A stretch of 64,000 nucleotides of DNA from Acidipropionibacterium sp. GTDB lineage: Bacteria; Actinomycetota; Actinomycetes; Propionibacteriales; Propionibacteriaceae. This document shows positions 9,545 through 16,980 of the stretch, piece by piece (the stretch's first letter is position 1; each line of letters begins with the position of its first letter). A model generated the notes under the pieces. It was not told the origin of the DNA. It saw only the letters and a program-made list of their open reading frames with translations, and searched no databases. A program made the position numbers and the translations under genes. The stretch is from contig JALCLH010000009.1 of NCBI GenBank assembly GCA_022647765.1, positions 118,663 to 182,662 on the forward strand. Reading direction: 5' to 3'.

Positions 9545-10033
9545 ATGATCGTTGACGTCGAACTGCGCGTGACCGGCGTGGACCTTGACGATGAGAAGAC
9601 CGGCGAGATCCTCGGCAAGAACTTCCCCAATACACTCTGGGAGGAGAACTCTGGCCTGATCACAGTCACCGTGTTCGCAGAGCAGGACAACCTCGTCGCG
9701 TCAGTGATTGAACAGTCCCGTCAGCTTGAAGCCGCGCTCCCCGGGCTCAGGATCCTGGGGGTCTACCGCGACCTCGTCTCCGTCACCGCGATTGCCCACC
9801 GCATCGGTCTGAGCCGTGAAGGCGTTCGCAAGTGGACCACGGAGACCGACTTCCCCGCACCCGCCTCCGTCCTGGATCCAGGCTCCATGAAGGTATGGCC
9901 TTGGTCCGAGGTCATCGATTGGGTGAAAGACGCGCGGGATGTCGACCTCGAGGATCGCGTCCCCTCTACACGAGAGGCGACCCAGATCGACAACTGCTTG
10001 ATGCAGAACCCAGATGCGAACACCGTCATGTAG
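9545..10033 (+). CDS. Small HTH protein downstream of hsdR
   Basis: This 162-residue protein has an N-terminal alpha/beta region of about 75 residues with no family recognised. A helix-turn-helix follows at residues 80-130 (VTAIAHRIGLSREGVRKW, then FPAP and WPWSEVIDWV). The HTH is of the same AlpA/MerR-like type as the one in the first gene of the R-M operon, sharing the FPAP turn. ATG is preceded by GCGAAGGAGAACATC, a strong ribosome-binding site. It follows hsdR by 48 bp in the same direction and is probably co-transcribed. Function unknown; a regulator of the R-M or adjacent toxin loci is a reasonable inference. Confidence 0.7.
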   Translation: MIVDVELRVTGVDLDDEKTGEILGKNFPNTLWEENSGLITVTVFAEQDNLVASVIEQSRQLEAALPGLRILGVYRDLVSVTAIAHRIGLSREGVRKWTTETDFPAPASVLDPGSMKVWPWSEVIDWVKDARDVDLEDRVPSTREATQIDNCLMQNPDANTVM

Positions 10034-10037
10034 GAAG

Positions 10038-10424
10038 TCATCCCGGTCGATCACCGCGGCCCATATCGCCACAGCTCTGACAACCACACGAGCCTCTGGT
10101 GGACCCGTGCTCCAGCGCCTTCTCTATTCGGGCCATCAGGCTCGGAATGTCGATAATAAGCGTCTGCCGGATGATTGAGGAGTCCACCAGTAAGTACCCG
10201 TGCGCGATCCTATTGCGCATTCCCCACATGAGGGGCCAGTCGTCACCGAAGATCATGTCTCGCACAGACGGGTCGAGGGTCGCCAGTGCCTCGATTCCAG
10301 CCGACAGCCTCATACAGACGGCATCGATCACCAACTGATCATCGAGATTTCGTTGCGCGTAAGTCAGCATCAACCGGAAATGGGTGAGCGCGTCGCGCAG
10401 CGTCTCGACGGAGGAACGACTCAT
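10038..10424 (-). CDS. HEPN-domain toxin (HepT/DUF86-like)
   Basis: This 128-residue helical protein is the HEPN half of an MNT/HEPN toxin-antitoxin pair. The catalytic RNase motif R-x4-H is present as RNRIAH (about residues 90-95), followed by GYLLVD, as in HepT toxins that cleave RNA. Its start overlaps the stop of the nucleotidyltransferase gene by four bases (10421-10424), the normal arrangement. The C-terminal 20 residues are Gly/Cys-rich and may be a frame extension of no importance. In known systems the nucleotidyltransferase AMPylates the HEPN protein to silence it. Confidence 0.87.
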   Translation of the reverse strand: MSRSSVETLRDALTHFRLMLTYAQRNLDDQLVIDAVCMRLSAGIEALATLDPSVRDMIFGDDWPLMWGMRNRIAHGYLLVDSSIIRQTLIIDIPSLMARIEKALEHGSTRGSCGCQSCGDMGRGDRPG

Positions 10425-10891
10425 AGCAGCACGGCCTCTGCAAGGATCCGCTCCCGGAGATCTGGACGCAACGCCGAATCGGGGACGAGATCGACCTCGG
10501 ACCCCAGAATCTCCGCGACCCGATTCTCGAGGACCGAAAGCTGCATCAGGCTGAGGGCTGACCCCATCGTGAACAGGAGATCGACATCGGAGTCCGAAGT
10601 CTCCCGGCCGGTGACCAACGATCCGAAGACACGGACGTCCCTTCCGCCGGCTTCGGCCACGGCGTCCCGAATCTCGCGGGCATGCCGGCGCAGCCTTCTC
10701 GCCAACGGCGATGTGCCATGGAAATGGAGGAGCCGCGAGACCTCAGGCTGGCTCCGGCCGATCTCCCGCGCGATCTGGGACTGTGACATGCCGTCGCGAG
10801 ATGCACGCCTCACCGCACGTTCCAGTTCCGAGCGGGCATCTGCGACCGCCTTGTCAGTGCGCCGGGCGACCTCGGTCAGGCTTCTGGGCAT
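10421..10891 (-). CDS. Nucleotidyltransferase antitoxin with N-terminal HTH (MNT family)
   Basis: This 156-residue protein has two parts. Residues about 30-60 are an HTH (MSQSQIAREIGRSQPEVSRLL), and residues about 80-155 are a minimal nucleotidyltransferase with the signature GSLVTGRETSDSDVDLLF, in which GS and DxD bind ATP-Mg. It is the antitoxin of the HEPN gene that follows with a four-base overlap. The HTH suggests it also represses its own promoter, and a palindrome lies just upstream. ATG at 10891 is preferred; a TTG two codons earlier is in frame. No Shine-Dalgarno sequence is visible. Confidence 0.87.
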   Translation of the reverse strand: MPRSLTEVARRTDKAVADARSELERAVRRASRDGMSQSQIAREIGRSQPEVSRLLHFHGTSPLARRLRRHAREIRDAVAEAGGRDVRVFGSLVTGRETSDSDVDLLFTMGSALSLMQLSVLENRVAEILGSEVDLVPDSALRPDLRERILAEAVLL

Positions 10892-10899
10892 GATCAAAC

Positions 10900-10915
10900 T
10901 ATAGCAAATGCTATA
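10900..10915 (-). promoter_or_regulatory. Operator/promoter of the first MNT/HEPN pair
   Basis: TATAGCA-AA-TGCTATA is a 7-2-7 palindrome ending 8 bases before the ATG at 10891. On the minus strand its edge forms TATAGT, a good -10 box, placing the transcription start at or near the start codon. With no ribosome-binding site present, a leaderless transcript repressed by the encoded HTH is the simplest reading. This is inferred from spacing alone. Confidence 0.55.
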
Positions 10916-11098
10916 CGCCTGTTATCATAGCCGGCCGATCTCCCGGCGATGACCGACCGCACCCCGAGAGCCCCAAGCGGGCACGTCTTGACCCCGCCAG
11001 CACCTTGCCCATATTAACGAAAGGCCTGAGTGATGTAATTGGTTCCTCACGCCAGATCACTCGTCGGTGCGCATCGTCGCGCAAGAAGGGCTAGAAAC

Positions 11099-11722
11099 AT
11101 GGAAGAGCTCAGCAACCCGGTCACCCACGCCGCTGGCACCTCGCGGCGCACAGTCCTGAGGGGTGCCGCATGGTCAGTGCCCGCTGTCGCTGCTGCGGCT
11201 GCGGTGCCGCGTGCGGCCGCCTCGAATGCCAACTCCATCACCGTGAGCGTCGGCTGCAAGTCTGACTCGCAGGGGTTCCAGGCTGTCACCAACAACTCAA
11301 GCTCGCCCGTCACCGTGACCTTGACCCAGACCTTGATGGTGACTGGTAGCCCTTCCGCCACCAGCTGGGAGATCTCCTGGGTGATGTCCGATTGGAAAGA
11401 GATCGGTTTGAGCCGTGGTTGGAAATACACTATCGGGGACCCGGGCAGGCTTATCGACGCCTCGTCAGGGGGCAAGGATACGTTGACAGCATCTCGTACA
11501 TGGGCGGTGACGATTCCTCCGAAGGGTGTGGTCCAGATCTACCGCGGAAAGCTCGATACGACGGGTGCAAGTGCCGTGACCTCGACCCTGAACGTAACCG
11601 CACCCAACAACTACAGGGTCGACAACAATGGCGCGCAAATGGTGGGATTCTCCAACAAGTGCTACCCTCCGCATAACCCGGGTGCATCATCGCTGAACAC
11701 TCGAAATCGGGTCACGAAGTAG
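11099..11722 (+). CDS. Tat-exported protein of unknown function
   Basis: This 207-residue protein starts at the ATG at 11099, eight bases after AAGAAGGG; the frame also extends upstream to 11039. The N-terminus has a twin-arginine signal (TSRRTVLRGAAWSVP) with an Ala-rich hydrophobic stretch and an A-A-S cleavage-like site near residue 45. The mature part is rich in Ser, Thr, Val and Asn and looks beta-stranded, with two cysteines far apart (VGCKSD and NKCYPP) that could form a disulfide. No family was recognised. An insertion sequence begins 3 bp after its stop, so downstream partners may have been displaced. Confidence 0.65.
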   Translation: MEELSNPVTHAAGTSRRTVLRGAAWSVPAVAAAAAVPRAAASNANSITVSVGCKSDSQGFQAVTNNSSSPVTVTLTQTLMVTGSPSATSWEISWVMSDWKEIGLSRGWKYTIGDPGRLIDASSGGKDTLTASRTWAVTIPPKGVVQIYRGKLDTTGASAVTSTLNVTAPNNYRVDNNGAQMVGFSNKCYPPHNPGASSLNTRNRVTK

Positions 11723-11725
11723 TTT

Positions 11726-12644
11726 AGGACGTTATTCATCGGTGGTTACCAGCCAATCCGGTAGAGTTCCAGTCGTGTCACAATTCTGATAATTATGGGA
11801 AGTTCCGCCAGACGGCCCCGATACCCCTTCGCGAGAATCTTCCAATTCTTCAAGTGACCGATAATATGCTCGATTCTCGACCGGAGACTCGACACATCGT
11901 GATTGAACGTCTTCTCCCAGTCCAGCCGGTCACGCCCAGGAGTCTCCTTGATCGGGGGGATCGCACCGGCACCGATGTAGGCGGTGTCGGCGATCCACGT
12001 CGAGTCGGCCAGGATCTGGTCCCAGCCGCACAGCTGGAGGGCAGCCGAGTCGTGCCGGCGTCCAGGCGCCGGGGCGGAGGTGGCGATCAGATCACCGTGC
12101 AGCGTCCCGGCGACCTGAATGGTGAGGCACTGGAGGTGATGCTTGCCCGAGTACAGGTCCTTCTGTGTCTGCTTCCCGCTGGCGGGGCGGTTCCCGGTGG
12201 GAATGAACGTCCCGTCGATGAGAACGGGCTCGCCCTGGGCGACGGCCTCTTCCAGGCTGATCCCCTCGGTCACCAGGGCTTCGTCGAGCAGGGGCAGGAT
12301 GCGCTGCCAGATCCGCGAGACCGAGGGCTGGGAGATGGCGTAGAGGTCGGCGGCGCACATCTGGACGATGTCCTGGCGCACCAGGATCACGGTGAGTTCG
12401 ACCTGGCGGTACAGACCGAGCCGGTGGCCCGACAGGTCGATGCCACGGCTGGTGAGGATGTCGTGGATTCTGGCGACGAGTTCGGTCATGTCATCACTGT
12501 CGAGTCCTGTAGTAGTCTGGTAGCGCATCGGCCACCTTCAAATGTATTGTTTTGGCTTAGTAACCCCATTATATTCGAAGGTGCCGATACTTTTCTTGAA
12601 AATGTGAGAAGTTGACCGGATTCATCCGCTGTGAATAACGTCCT
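11726..12644. mobile_element. IS5-like insertion sequence, about 919 bp
   Basis: The element carries one transposase gene on the minus strand bounded by terminal inverted repeats: AGGACGTTATTCA at 11726-11738 and its complement TGAATAACGTCCT at 12632-12644, with looser matching inward. Size and a single DDE gene fit the IS5 family. No clear target-site duplication is visible (left flank gtagttt, right flank cagacaa), so the exact ends may be off by a few bases or the insertion is old. Confidence 0.8.
11746..12528 (-). CDS. IS5-family DDE transposase
   Basis: This 260-residue transposase has an N-terminal HTH-type domain (residues 30-80, with YAISQPSVSRIWQRI) and a DDE_Tnp_4-like catalytic domain. 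The first acidic residue is in VLIDGTFIP (about residue 107), the second in WIADTAYIG (about 180), and a late E lies in SRIEHIIGHLKNWKIL (about 225), giving a plausible D-D-E triad. Length is typical of short IS5 relatives and the reading frame is intact, so it may still be active. ATG at 12528 is the only sensible start. It lies inside the inverted repeats listed for the element. Confidence 0.87.
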   Translation of the reverse strand: MRYQTTTGLDSDDMTELVARIHDILTSRGIDLSGHRLGLYRQVELTVILVRQDIVQMCAADLYAISQPSVSRIWQRILPLLDEALVTEGISLEEAVAQGEPVLIDGTFIPTGNRPASGKQTQKDLYSGKHHLQCLTIQVAGTLHGDLIATSAPAPGRRHDSAALQLCGWDQILADSTWIADTAYIGAGAIPPIKETPGRDRLDWEKTFNHDVSSLRSRIEHIIGHLKNWKILAKGYRGRLAELPIIIRIVTRLELYRIGW

Positions 12645-12857
12645 CAGACAAAGAGTTCTTGATGTTAGATCTATTCTAATGGGGGTTTCCACATCTACTG
12701 AATGTTCACAGCAGCATTGCTTTTTCAGGTAAGTCGCCAGTATCACAGGACGCGCAAGTGGCATCGCCTTAGCACGCGCCAAGCCAAGTGCATAGATCTT
12801 CCTTTGATACACATGTCAGCCGACTGGACCCACGAATAGGGGCAAAGCCAGCGTTGG
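12645..12857. other. Gene-free stretch right of the IS element
   Basis: About 210 bp of relatively AT-rich sequence between the IS right end and the second HEPN gene. No open frame with recognisable content was found. It may be leftover sequence from before the insertion. Confidence 0.5.
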
Positions 12858-13226
12858 CTACGACAGCTCGTCTGGCGGTGTCACCTCTGCCGGCAGAGCC
12901 TCAAGGACAGGAATCAGCTCAGGAACCTCTTCGGTCGCGGACCGGTACACGATGCGGGGATTTACGACGAGATAGCCGTGGATCAGGATGTTCCGCATCC
13001 CGATGATCTTCTGCACGTTCGGCACACGCTCGGCCACCTCGGGCGCAGCCCGCCGCAGCTTGCTGAGCACTTCGCCGATCAACTCCATCTGGCGCTCAGT
13101 GCCCCAAGCAACGAGCCCACCTTCGAGATACTTCTCGAGCGAGATGCCGCCGACCGCGATCCGAGCGTTGCGAGCGAACTCGAGGGCGTCCCATAGGAGA
13201 CCTGCAAGCTCGATCTCAGGCCGCAT
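12858..13226 (-). CDS. HEPN-domain toxin (HepT/DUF86), second copy
   Basis: This 122-residue DUF86/HepT protein has the RNase motif RNILIH (about residues 76-81) followed by GYLVVN, matching the HEPN signature. It is quite different in sequence from the first HEPN protein at 10038, so the two are separate systems, not a recent duplication. The ATG at 13226 (MRPEIELAGL) overlaps the upstream nucleotidyltransferase gene by 11 bases; upstream frame extension lacks homology. It is expected to be silenced by the adjacent nucleotidyltransferase. Confidence 0.87.
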   Translation of the reverse strand: MRPEIELAGLLWDALEFARNARIAVGGISLEKYLEGGLVAWGTERQMELIGEVLSKLRRAAPEVAERVPNVQKIIGMRNILIHGYLVVNPRIVYRSATEEVPELIPVLEALPAEVTPPDELS

Positions 13227-13521
13227 AGAGGTCCTTCGAGCTCTCGAGTGCGGACCTCCTGAAGAACGGATTGCGGATGGAGCCGGCGTCGACAAGATCG
13301 ACGCTGCGGCCGAGGATCCGCTCCAGCTCGAACTTCAGATCGAAGTAGTCATTGAAGAGGTCTTCTCGCTCGGGGAAGAAGTCGACGAGGAAGTCCACAT
13401 CGCTGGACTCCGGGTCGAAATGATCGGTCAGGGCGGAACCGAAGATGCGGAGCCGCTCCACGCCGTACTGCTCGCAGGCGCGGTGGATCGCCTCGACGTC
13501 GAGATGGATGGCGCTGATCAT
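13216..13521 (-). CDS. Minimal nucleotidyltransferase antitoxin (MNT), second copy
   Basis: This 101-residue nucleotidyltransferase has the signature FGSALTDHFDPESSDVDFLVDF (positions about 27-48), in which the GS pair and DxD residues are intact. It has the compact MntA/MNT form without the N-terminal HTH seen in the first pair. The gene overlaps the HEPN toxin gene by 11 bases and should AMPylate or otherwise block it. ATG at 13521 gives the normal family length. It is read away from hipBA, and the two share a roughly 240-bp intergenic region. Confidence 0.87.
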   Translation of the reverse strand: MISAIHLDVEAIHRACEQYGVERLRIFGSALTDHFDPESSDVDFLVDFFPEREDLFNDYFDLKFELERILGRSVDLVDAGSIRNPFFRRSALESSKDLYAA

Positions 13522-13644
13522 GCTGCCATTGTCCCAGCTTTCGGCTCATCGGTGGAAGCGCAGAACTGCCTCGACTCCGGGACCCCCATCCGGTCATGAT
13601 GAGACGCTCAAGACCATCGGCATCGATCACCACGGCAGAAGACA

Positions 13645-13666
13645 CATGTCAGCCGGAGCTGACATG
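13645..13666. promoter_or_regulatory. hipBA operator 1
   Basis: CATGTCAGC-CGGA-GCTGACATG is a perfect 9-4-9 inverted repeat. It has the same TGTCAGC half-site as the longer palindrome at 13698-13725, so both are probably bound by HipB. Confidence 0.65.
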
Positions 13667-13673
13667 GGGTGCG

Positions 13674-13693
13674 ATGTTATGTTGCGCTAACAT
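13674..13693. promoter_or_regulatory. Weaker inverted repeat between hipBA operators
   Basis: ATGTTA and TAACAT are separated by 8 bases (tgttgcgc). It lies midway between the two strong palindromes and may overlap the promoter. The half-site differs, so it could be a -10 region rather than a binding site. Confidence 0.35.
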
Positions 13694-13697
13694 TGCC

Positions 13698-13725
13698 GGT
13701 GATGTCAGCTATAGCTGACATCACC
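13698..13725. promoter_or_regulatory. hipBA operator 2 (28-bp perfect palindrome)
   Basis: Arms 13698-13711 and 13712-13725 are exact reverse complements with no spacer (GGTGATGTCAGCTA and its mirror). It lies 38 bp upstream of hipB. HipB proteins bind palindromic operators upstream of their own operon, so autorepression is expected. Confidence 0.7.
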
Positions 13726-13763
13726 CCACCCGCCCCCAAGGACACCAGAGAGAGTCCGGCACC

Positions 13764-14015
13764 ATGCTCATCTCCAACGCATCCGACATCGGCGCCATCC
13801 TTCGCAACGCCCGCCTCGAGAAGGGCATGACCCAGGAGCAGGTCGCCGACATGCTCCGCGTCACACGGCAGTGGGTCGCCAATGTCGAGGCGGGCGCCCC
13901 GACCGCTCGCCTCGGACTGGTGATCGATGCCCTGCGCTGCGTCGACATCGTGTTGGAGGCCAAGCATGACAACTCGCAGGAGCTCGTCGACCAGATCTGG
14001 AGTCGCCTCGGATGA
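13764..14015 (+). CDS. hipB: HipB-type antitoxin (XRE family)
   Basis: This 83-residue XRE/Cro HTH protein has helices 2-3 of the DNA-binding domain in MTQEQVADMLRVTRQWVANVE (about residues 22-42). HipB binds the operators upstream and holds HipA inactive. ATG at 13764 sits after CCGGCACC, and an AGAGAG run at 13747-13752 is the likely ribosome-binding site. The stop overlaps hipA by four bases (ATGA). Length is typical of HipB antitoxins. Confidence 0.9.
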   Translation: MLISNASDIGAILRNARLEKGMTQEQVADMLRVTRQWVANVEAGAPTARLGLVIDALRCVDIVLEAKHDNSQELVDQIWSRLG

Positions 14016-15265
14016 CCGACGCACTCGACGTCTATCTCGATGGACGGCTCACCGGCCAGTTGACCCGGACCGTGAATGGAGAGGTCGGTTTCGACTACGC
14101 CGATTCAGCCGGGATCACGCCGCTCTCAGCATCAATGCCGATCCGCACCTCTCACCACGCACCCGATGTCGTGATGCCGTGGTTGGACAATCTGCTTCCC
14201 GACAATGACGACGTCCGGCACCGCTGGGCGACCTCTTTCGGTGAGCGACGGGCGACGCCGTTCAATCTCCTGAAGCACATGGGCGCCGACTGCGCCGGCG
14301 CAGTCCAGGTGATGCCACCCGGCGTCGTCCCGGACCAGGGTGGCGGCCTCATTCCCCTCTCTGAGACAGACATCGCAGCCCACATCCGCACGTTGCGAGC
14401 CGACGCCGCGGCATGGGATTTCCCGGAGCATGGTGGCCGATGGTCGCTCGGAGGTCAACAGGGCAAGTTCGCCCTCGCCCGCACTCCGCTTGGCTGGGCC
14501 CTGCCATCCGGACGTACGGCCAGCACCCACATCGTCAAGGTGGGAATCGCGGGAGTTCCAGAGTCCGACGTCGCCGAGTTCGTCACCATGCGTGCCGCCG
14601 CACTGCTCGGCCTGCCGGTACCTCCGGTCGAGTACGCACACTTCGACGACCAAACGGGCCTTCTCACCACACGCTTCGACCGGCTGACACGGGACAGTCA
14701 CGTACGACGACTCCATCAGGAGGATCTCTGCCAAGCCCTGGGGCTCTGGAGGACGATGAAGTACCAGGCCGACGGCGGCCCCGCAGCATCCGTCATCGTC
14801 GCATTCTTGGAACGCATCCTTGATCCCCGCGGCGTCCGGCGAGGAGTACGCGACTTCGCCCGAGCTCAGGTGTTCAACTGGGTCGTCGCGGGAACCGACG
14901 CCCACGCCAAGAACTACGCGATTCTGTACCCCAGCAGGCAGGTCATCCTGGCACCGTTCTACGACCTCGTCTCGACAGCCCTCCTCTGGCCGCCCACGCA
15001 GGTGCATTTCGAGGGGCGCCTGGCCATGAAGTTCGGCGGGGAGTACAGGCTCCGCAAGGTCGACATGGGACGCTGCCACCACGCGGCCAAGGATCTCGGA
15101 GTGCCGGCGGACCTCCTCATCGACACGGCCCGGATCTATCAGGCCCAGCTCCCCGACGCCGTCGCGACGGCACTGAGCGAGCTCCCCGAATCGGTGAGCC
15201 TCTCGACGAGAGCCCGGATGCAGGATGCGATCGCCGAGCGCGTCGAGCAGATCCGGCCGGCGTGA
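14012..15265 (+). CDS. hipA: HipA serine/threonine kinase toxin
   Basis: This 417-residue protein is a complete HipA-type kinase. It has the N-terminal HipA couple domain (residues 1-100, with PDVVMPWLDNLLPD), a nucleotide-binding loop (GGQQGKFAL, about 148), a lysine strand (HIVKVG, about 171), the catalytic loop GTDAHAKNYAILYP (about 295) and the metal-binding PFYDLVS (about 318). HipA toxins phosphorylate aminoacyl-tRNA synthetases such as GltX and slow growth. No key residue is missing. Translation is coupled to hipB. The module closes the defence/TA island; the next gene is metabolic. Confidence 0.92.
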   Translation: MTDALDVYLDGRLTGQLTRTVNGEVGFDYADSAGITPLSASMPIRTSHHAPDVVMPWLDNLLPDNDDVRHRWATSFGERRATPFNLLKHMGADCAGAVQVMPPGVVPDQGGGLIPLSETDIAAHIRTLRADAAAWDFPEHGGRWSLGGQQGKFALARTPLGWALPSGRTASTHIVKVGIAGVPESDVAEFVTMRAAALLGLPVPPVEYAHFDDQTGLLTTRFDRLTRDSHVRRLHQEDLCQALGLWRTMKYQADGGPAASVIVAFLERILDPRGVRRGVRDFARAQVFNWVVAGTDAHAKNYAILYPSRQVILAPFYDLVSTALLWPPTQVHFEGRLAMKFGGEYRLRKVDMGRCHHAAKDLGVPADLLIDTARIYQAQLPDAVATALSELPESVSLSTRARMQDAIAERVEQIRPA

Positions 15266-15452
15266 CCCCGGCTCATCAAGACCGTCCCCACCCACGCGCT
15301 CCTTGACGCCGAAAGCCGCGCCTCGATACACCATTCGTATTTCCGAAAGATGAACGCCAGCGAAGAAACCCCACGTCGAATACGCCTCTAGCGTAGGCCA
15401 GTACTGCTAGGGTTACGACCGCCATGTATGTCCTTTAATCCAAGGAGTGACA

Positions 15453-16865
15453 GTGAAGAAGGTTCAGCTCTCCAGGCTGCATCACAAGACGAACATCGAG
15501 CCAACTATCAGCCTGAGCCCCGTCTTCGTCAGGCCTGGTGAAGCGACGGACCTGCCGAAGTTCGAGCTCCCGGCCACCATGAGCGAGCCCCAGACCGCCT
15601 ACCAGATCGTCCACGACGAGTCGATCCTCGACGGCAACTCCCGGCTGAACCTCGCGACCTTCGTGTCCACCTGGATGGACGACTACGCGAAGAAGCTCTA
15701 TCTCGAGTCGGCCGACAAGAACATGATCGACAAGGACGAGTACCCGGCGACCGCGGCCATCGAGGAGCGCTGCTGGCGGATGCTCGCCAATCTGTGGCAC
15801 GTCCCGGATATCGACGACACCATCGGCACCTCGACGATCGGATCGTCGGAGGCCTGCATGCTGGGCGGCCTGGCTCTCAAGCGCCTGTGGCAGGAGAAGC
15901 GCAAGGCCGAGGGCAAGCCCGCCGACAAGCCGAACCTCATCATGTCCGCCGCCGTCCAGGTCGTGTGGGAGAAGTTCTGCAACTACTGGGACGTCGAGCC
16001 CCGCTACGTGCCGGTCACCCCCGAGCACCTCACCCTCGACGGCTACGACCTCGAGAAGTACGTCGATGAGAACACCATCGGCGTCGTCTCCATCCTCGGC
16101 CAGACCTTCACCGGCCTGTACGACGACGCCGTCGCGATCTCGAAGAAGCTCGACGAGATCCAGGAGAAGACCGGCCTCGACGTCAAGATGCACATCGACG
16201 GCGCCTCCGGCGCCATGGTCGCGCCGTTCTGCCAGCCCGACCTGCTGTGGGACTTCAAGCTCGACCGGGTCAACTCCATCTCGACCTCCGGTCACAAGTA
16301 CGGCCTCGTCTACCCCGGCGTCGGCTGGGTCGTCTGGCGCAACACCAAGGTGCTGCCCGAGAGCCTCATCTTCCACGTCAGCTACCTCGGCGGCGACATG
16401 CCGACCCTGGCGCTGAACTTCTCGCGTCCGGGCTCCCAGGTGCTCCTGCAGTACTACCAGTTCCTCCGCCTCGGCTTCGAGGGCTACCGCGAGGTGCAGC
16501 AGAACTCCATCGACGTGGCCACCTTCCTGTCCAGCGAGATCGCCAAGCTCGGCCCCTTCGAGCTCATCAGCAAGGGCGACACCATCCCGGTCTTCGCCTG
16601 GGTGATGAAGGACGGCTACACCGAGAACTGGAGCCTCTACGACCTCGCCGACCGGCTCCGCATGAAGGGCTGGCTGGTGCCCGCCTACCCGATGGCCGAC
16701 AACATGGCGGACGTCACCCTGCAGCGCATCGTCGTCAAGCTCGGCATGAGCCACGACCTCGCGGTCGCCCTGCTGGCGGACATCAAGGCCGAGGTCGCCA
16801 ACCTCGACGCCCTGCAGTCCCCCCTGCCAGACGAGTTCGCGAACAAGTCGCAGTTCCACCACTGA
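15453..16865 (+). CDS. gadB: Glutamate decarboxylase
   Basis: This 470-residue PLP enzyme converts L-glutamate to GABA and CO2, consuming a proton, and is used in acid tolerance. The PLP-binding lysine is in SISTSGHKYGLV (about residue 274), preceded by the cofactor Asp in HIDGASGAMVAPF. N-terminal DESILDGNSRLNLATFV and TSTIGSSEACMLGG are family signatures. Length fits bacterial GadB. GTG at 15453, 5 bases after AAGGAG, is preferred; GTG at 15447 overlaps the ribosome-binding site. No glutamate/GABA antiporter gene lies beside it; a stem-loop and a YrhK-like gene follow. Confidence 0.96.
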   Translation: MKKVQLSRLHHKTNIEPTISLSPVFVRPGEATDLPKFELPATMSEPQTAYQIVHDESILDGNSRLNLATFVSTWMDDYAKKLYLESADKNMIDKDEYPATAAIEERCWRMLANLWHVPDIDDTIGTSTIGSSEACMLGGLALKRLWQEKRKAEGKPADKPNLIMSAAVQVVWEKFCNYWDVEPRYVPVTPEHLTLDGYDLEKYVDENTIGVVSILGQTFTGLYDDAVAISKKLDEIQEKTGLDVKMHIDGASGAMVAPFCQPDLLWDFKLDRVNSISTSGHKYGLVYPGVGWVVWRNTKVLPESLIFHVSYLGGDMPTLALNFSRPGSQVLLQYYQFLRLGFEGYREVQQNSIDVATFLSSEIAKLGPFELISKGDTIPVFAWVMKDGYTENWSLYDLADRLRMKGWLVPAYPMADNMADVTLQRIVVKLGMSHDLAVALLADIKAEVANLDALQSPLPDEFANKSQFHH

Positions 16866-16873
16866 GCCGGCTC

Positions 16874-16907
16874 GGGGGAGGGAGCCGGTTTCCCGGCTCC
16901 CTCCCCC
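16874..16907 (+). terminator. Stem-loop after gadB
   Basis: A perfect 15-bp GC-rich stem (16874-16888 with 16893-16907) encloses a 4-base loop. There is no T-run, which is common for actinobacterial terminators. It separates gadB from the next gene and may limit readthrough. Confidence 0.75.
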
Positions 16908-16980
16908 TCCCGCTGCCCCACCAGCCCATCAGGCCCCCGGCTCGCCCAAACACACCCATCCATCAGGCCCGGAAGCACCC

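Noticed and set aside
30..10927. TGATAAC half-site recurring at 30-36, 1452-1469 and 10921-10927 as a shared operator of the island
   Set aside because: A 7-base AT-rich word is expected a few times by chance in a window of this size; only the 1452-1469 pair forms a true palindrome.
11726..12644. A composite transposon using the IS and surrounding TA genes
   Set aside because: Only one IS copy is present in the window.
15435..16862. A 475-codon open frame antisense to gadB, and similar long antisense frames (for example under hsdR, dnaK and clpB)
   Set aside because: They mirror the codon structure of GC-rich real genes, are rich in Val, Gly, Asp and Leu repeats and show no domain.
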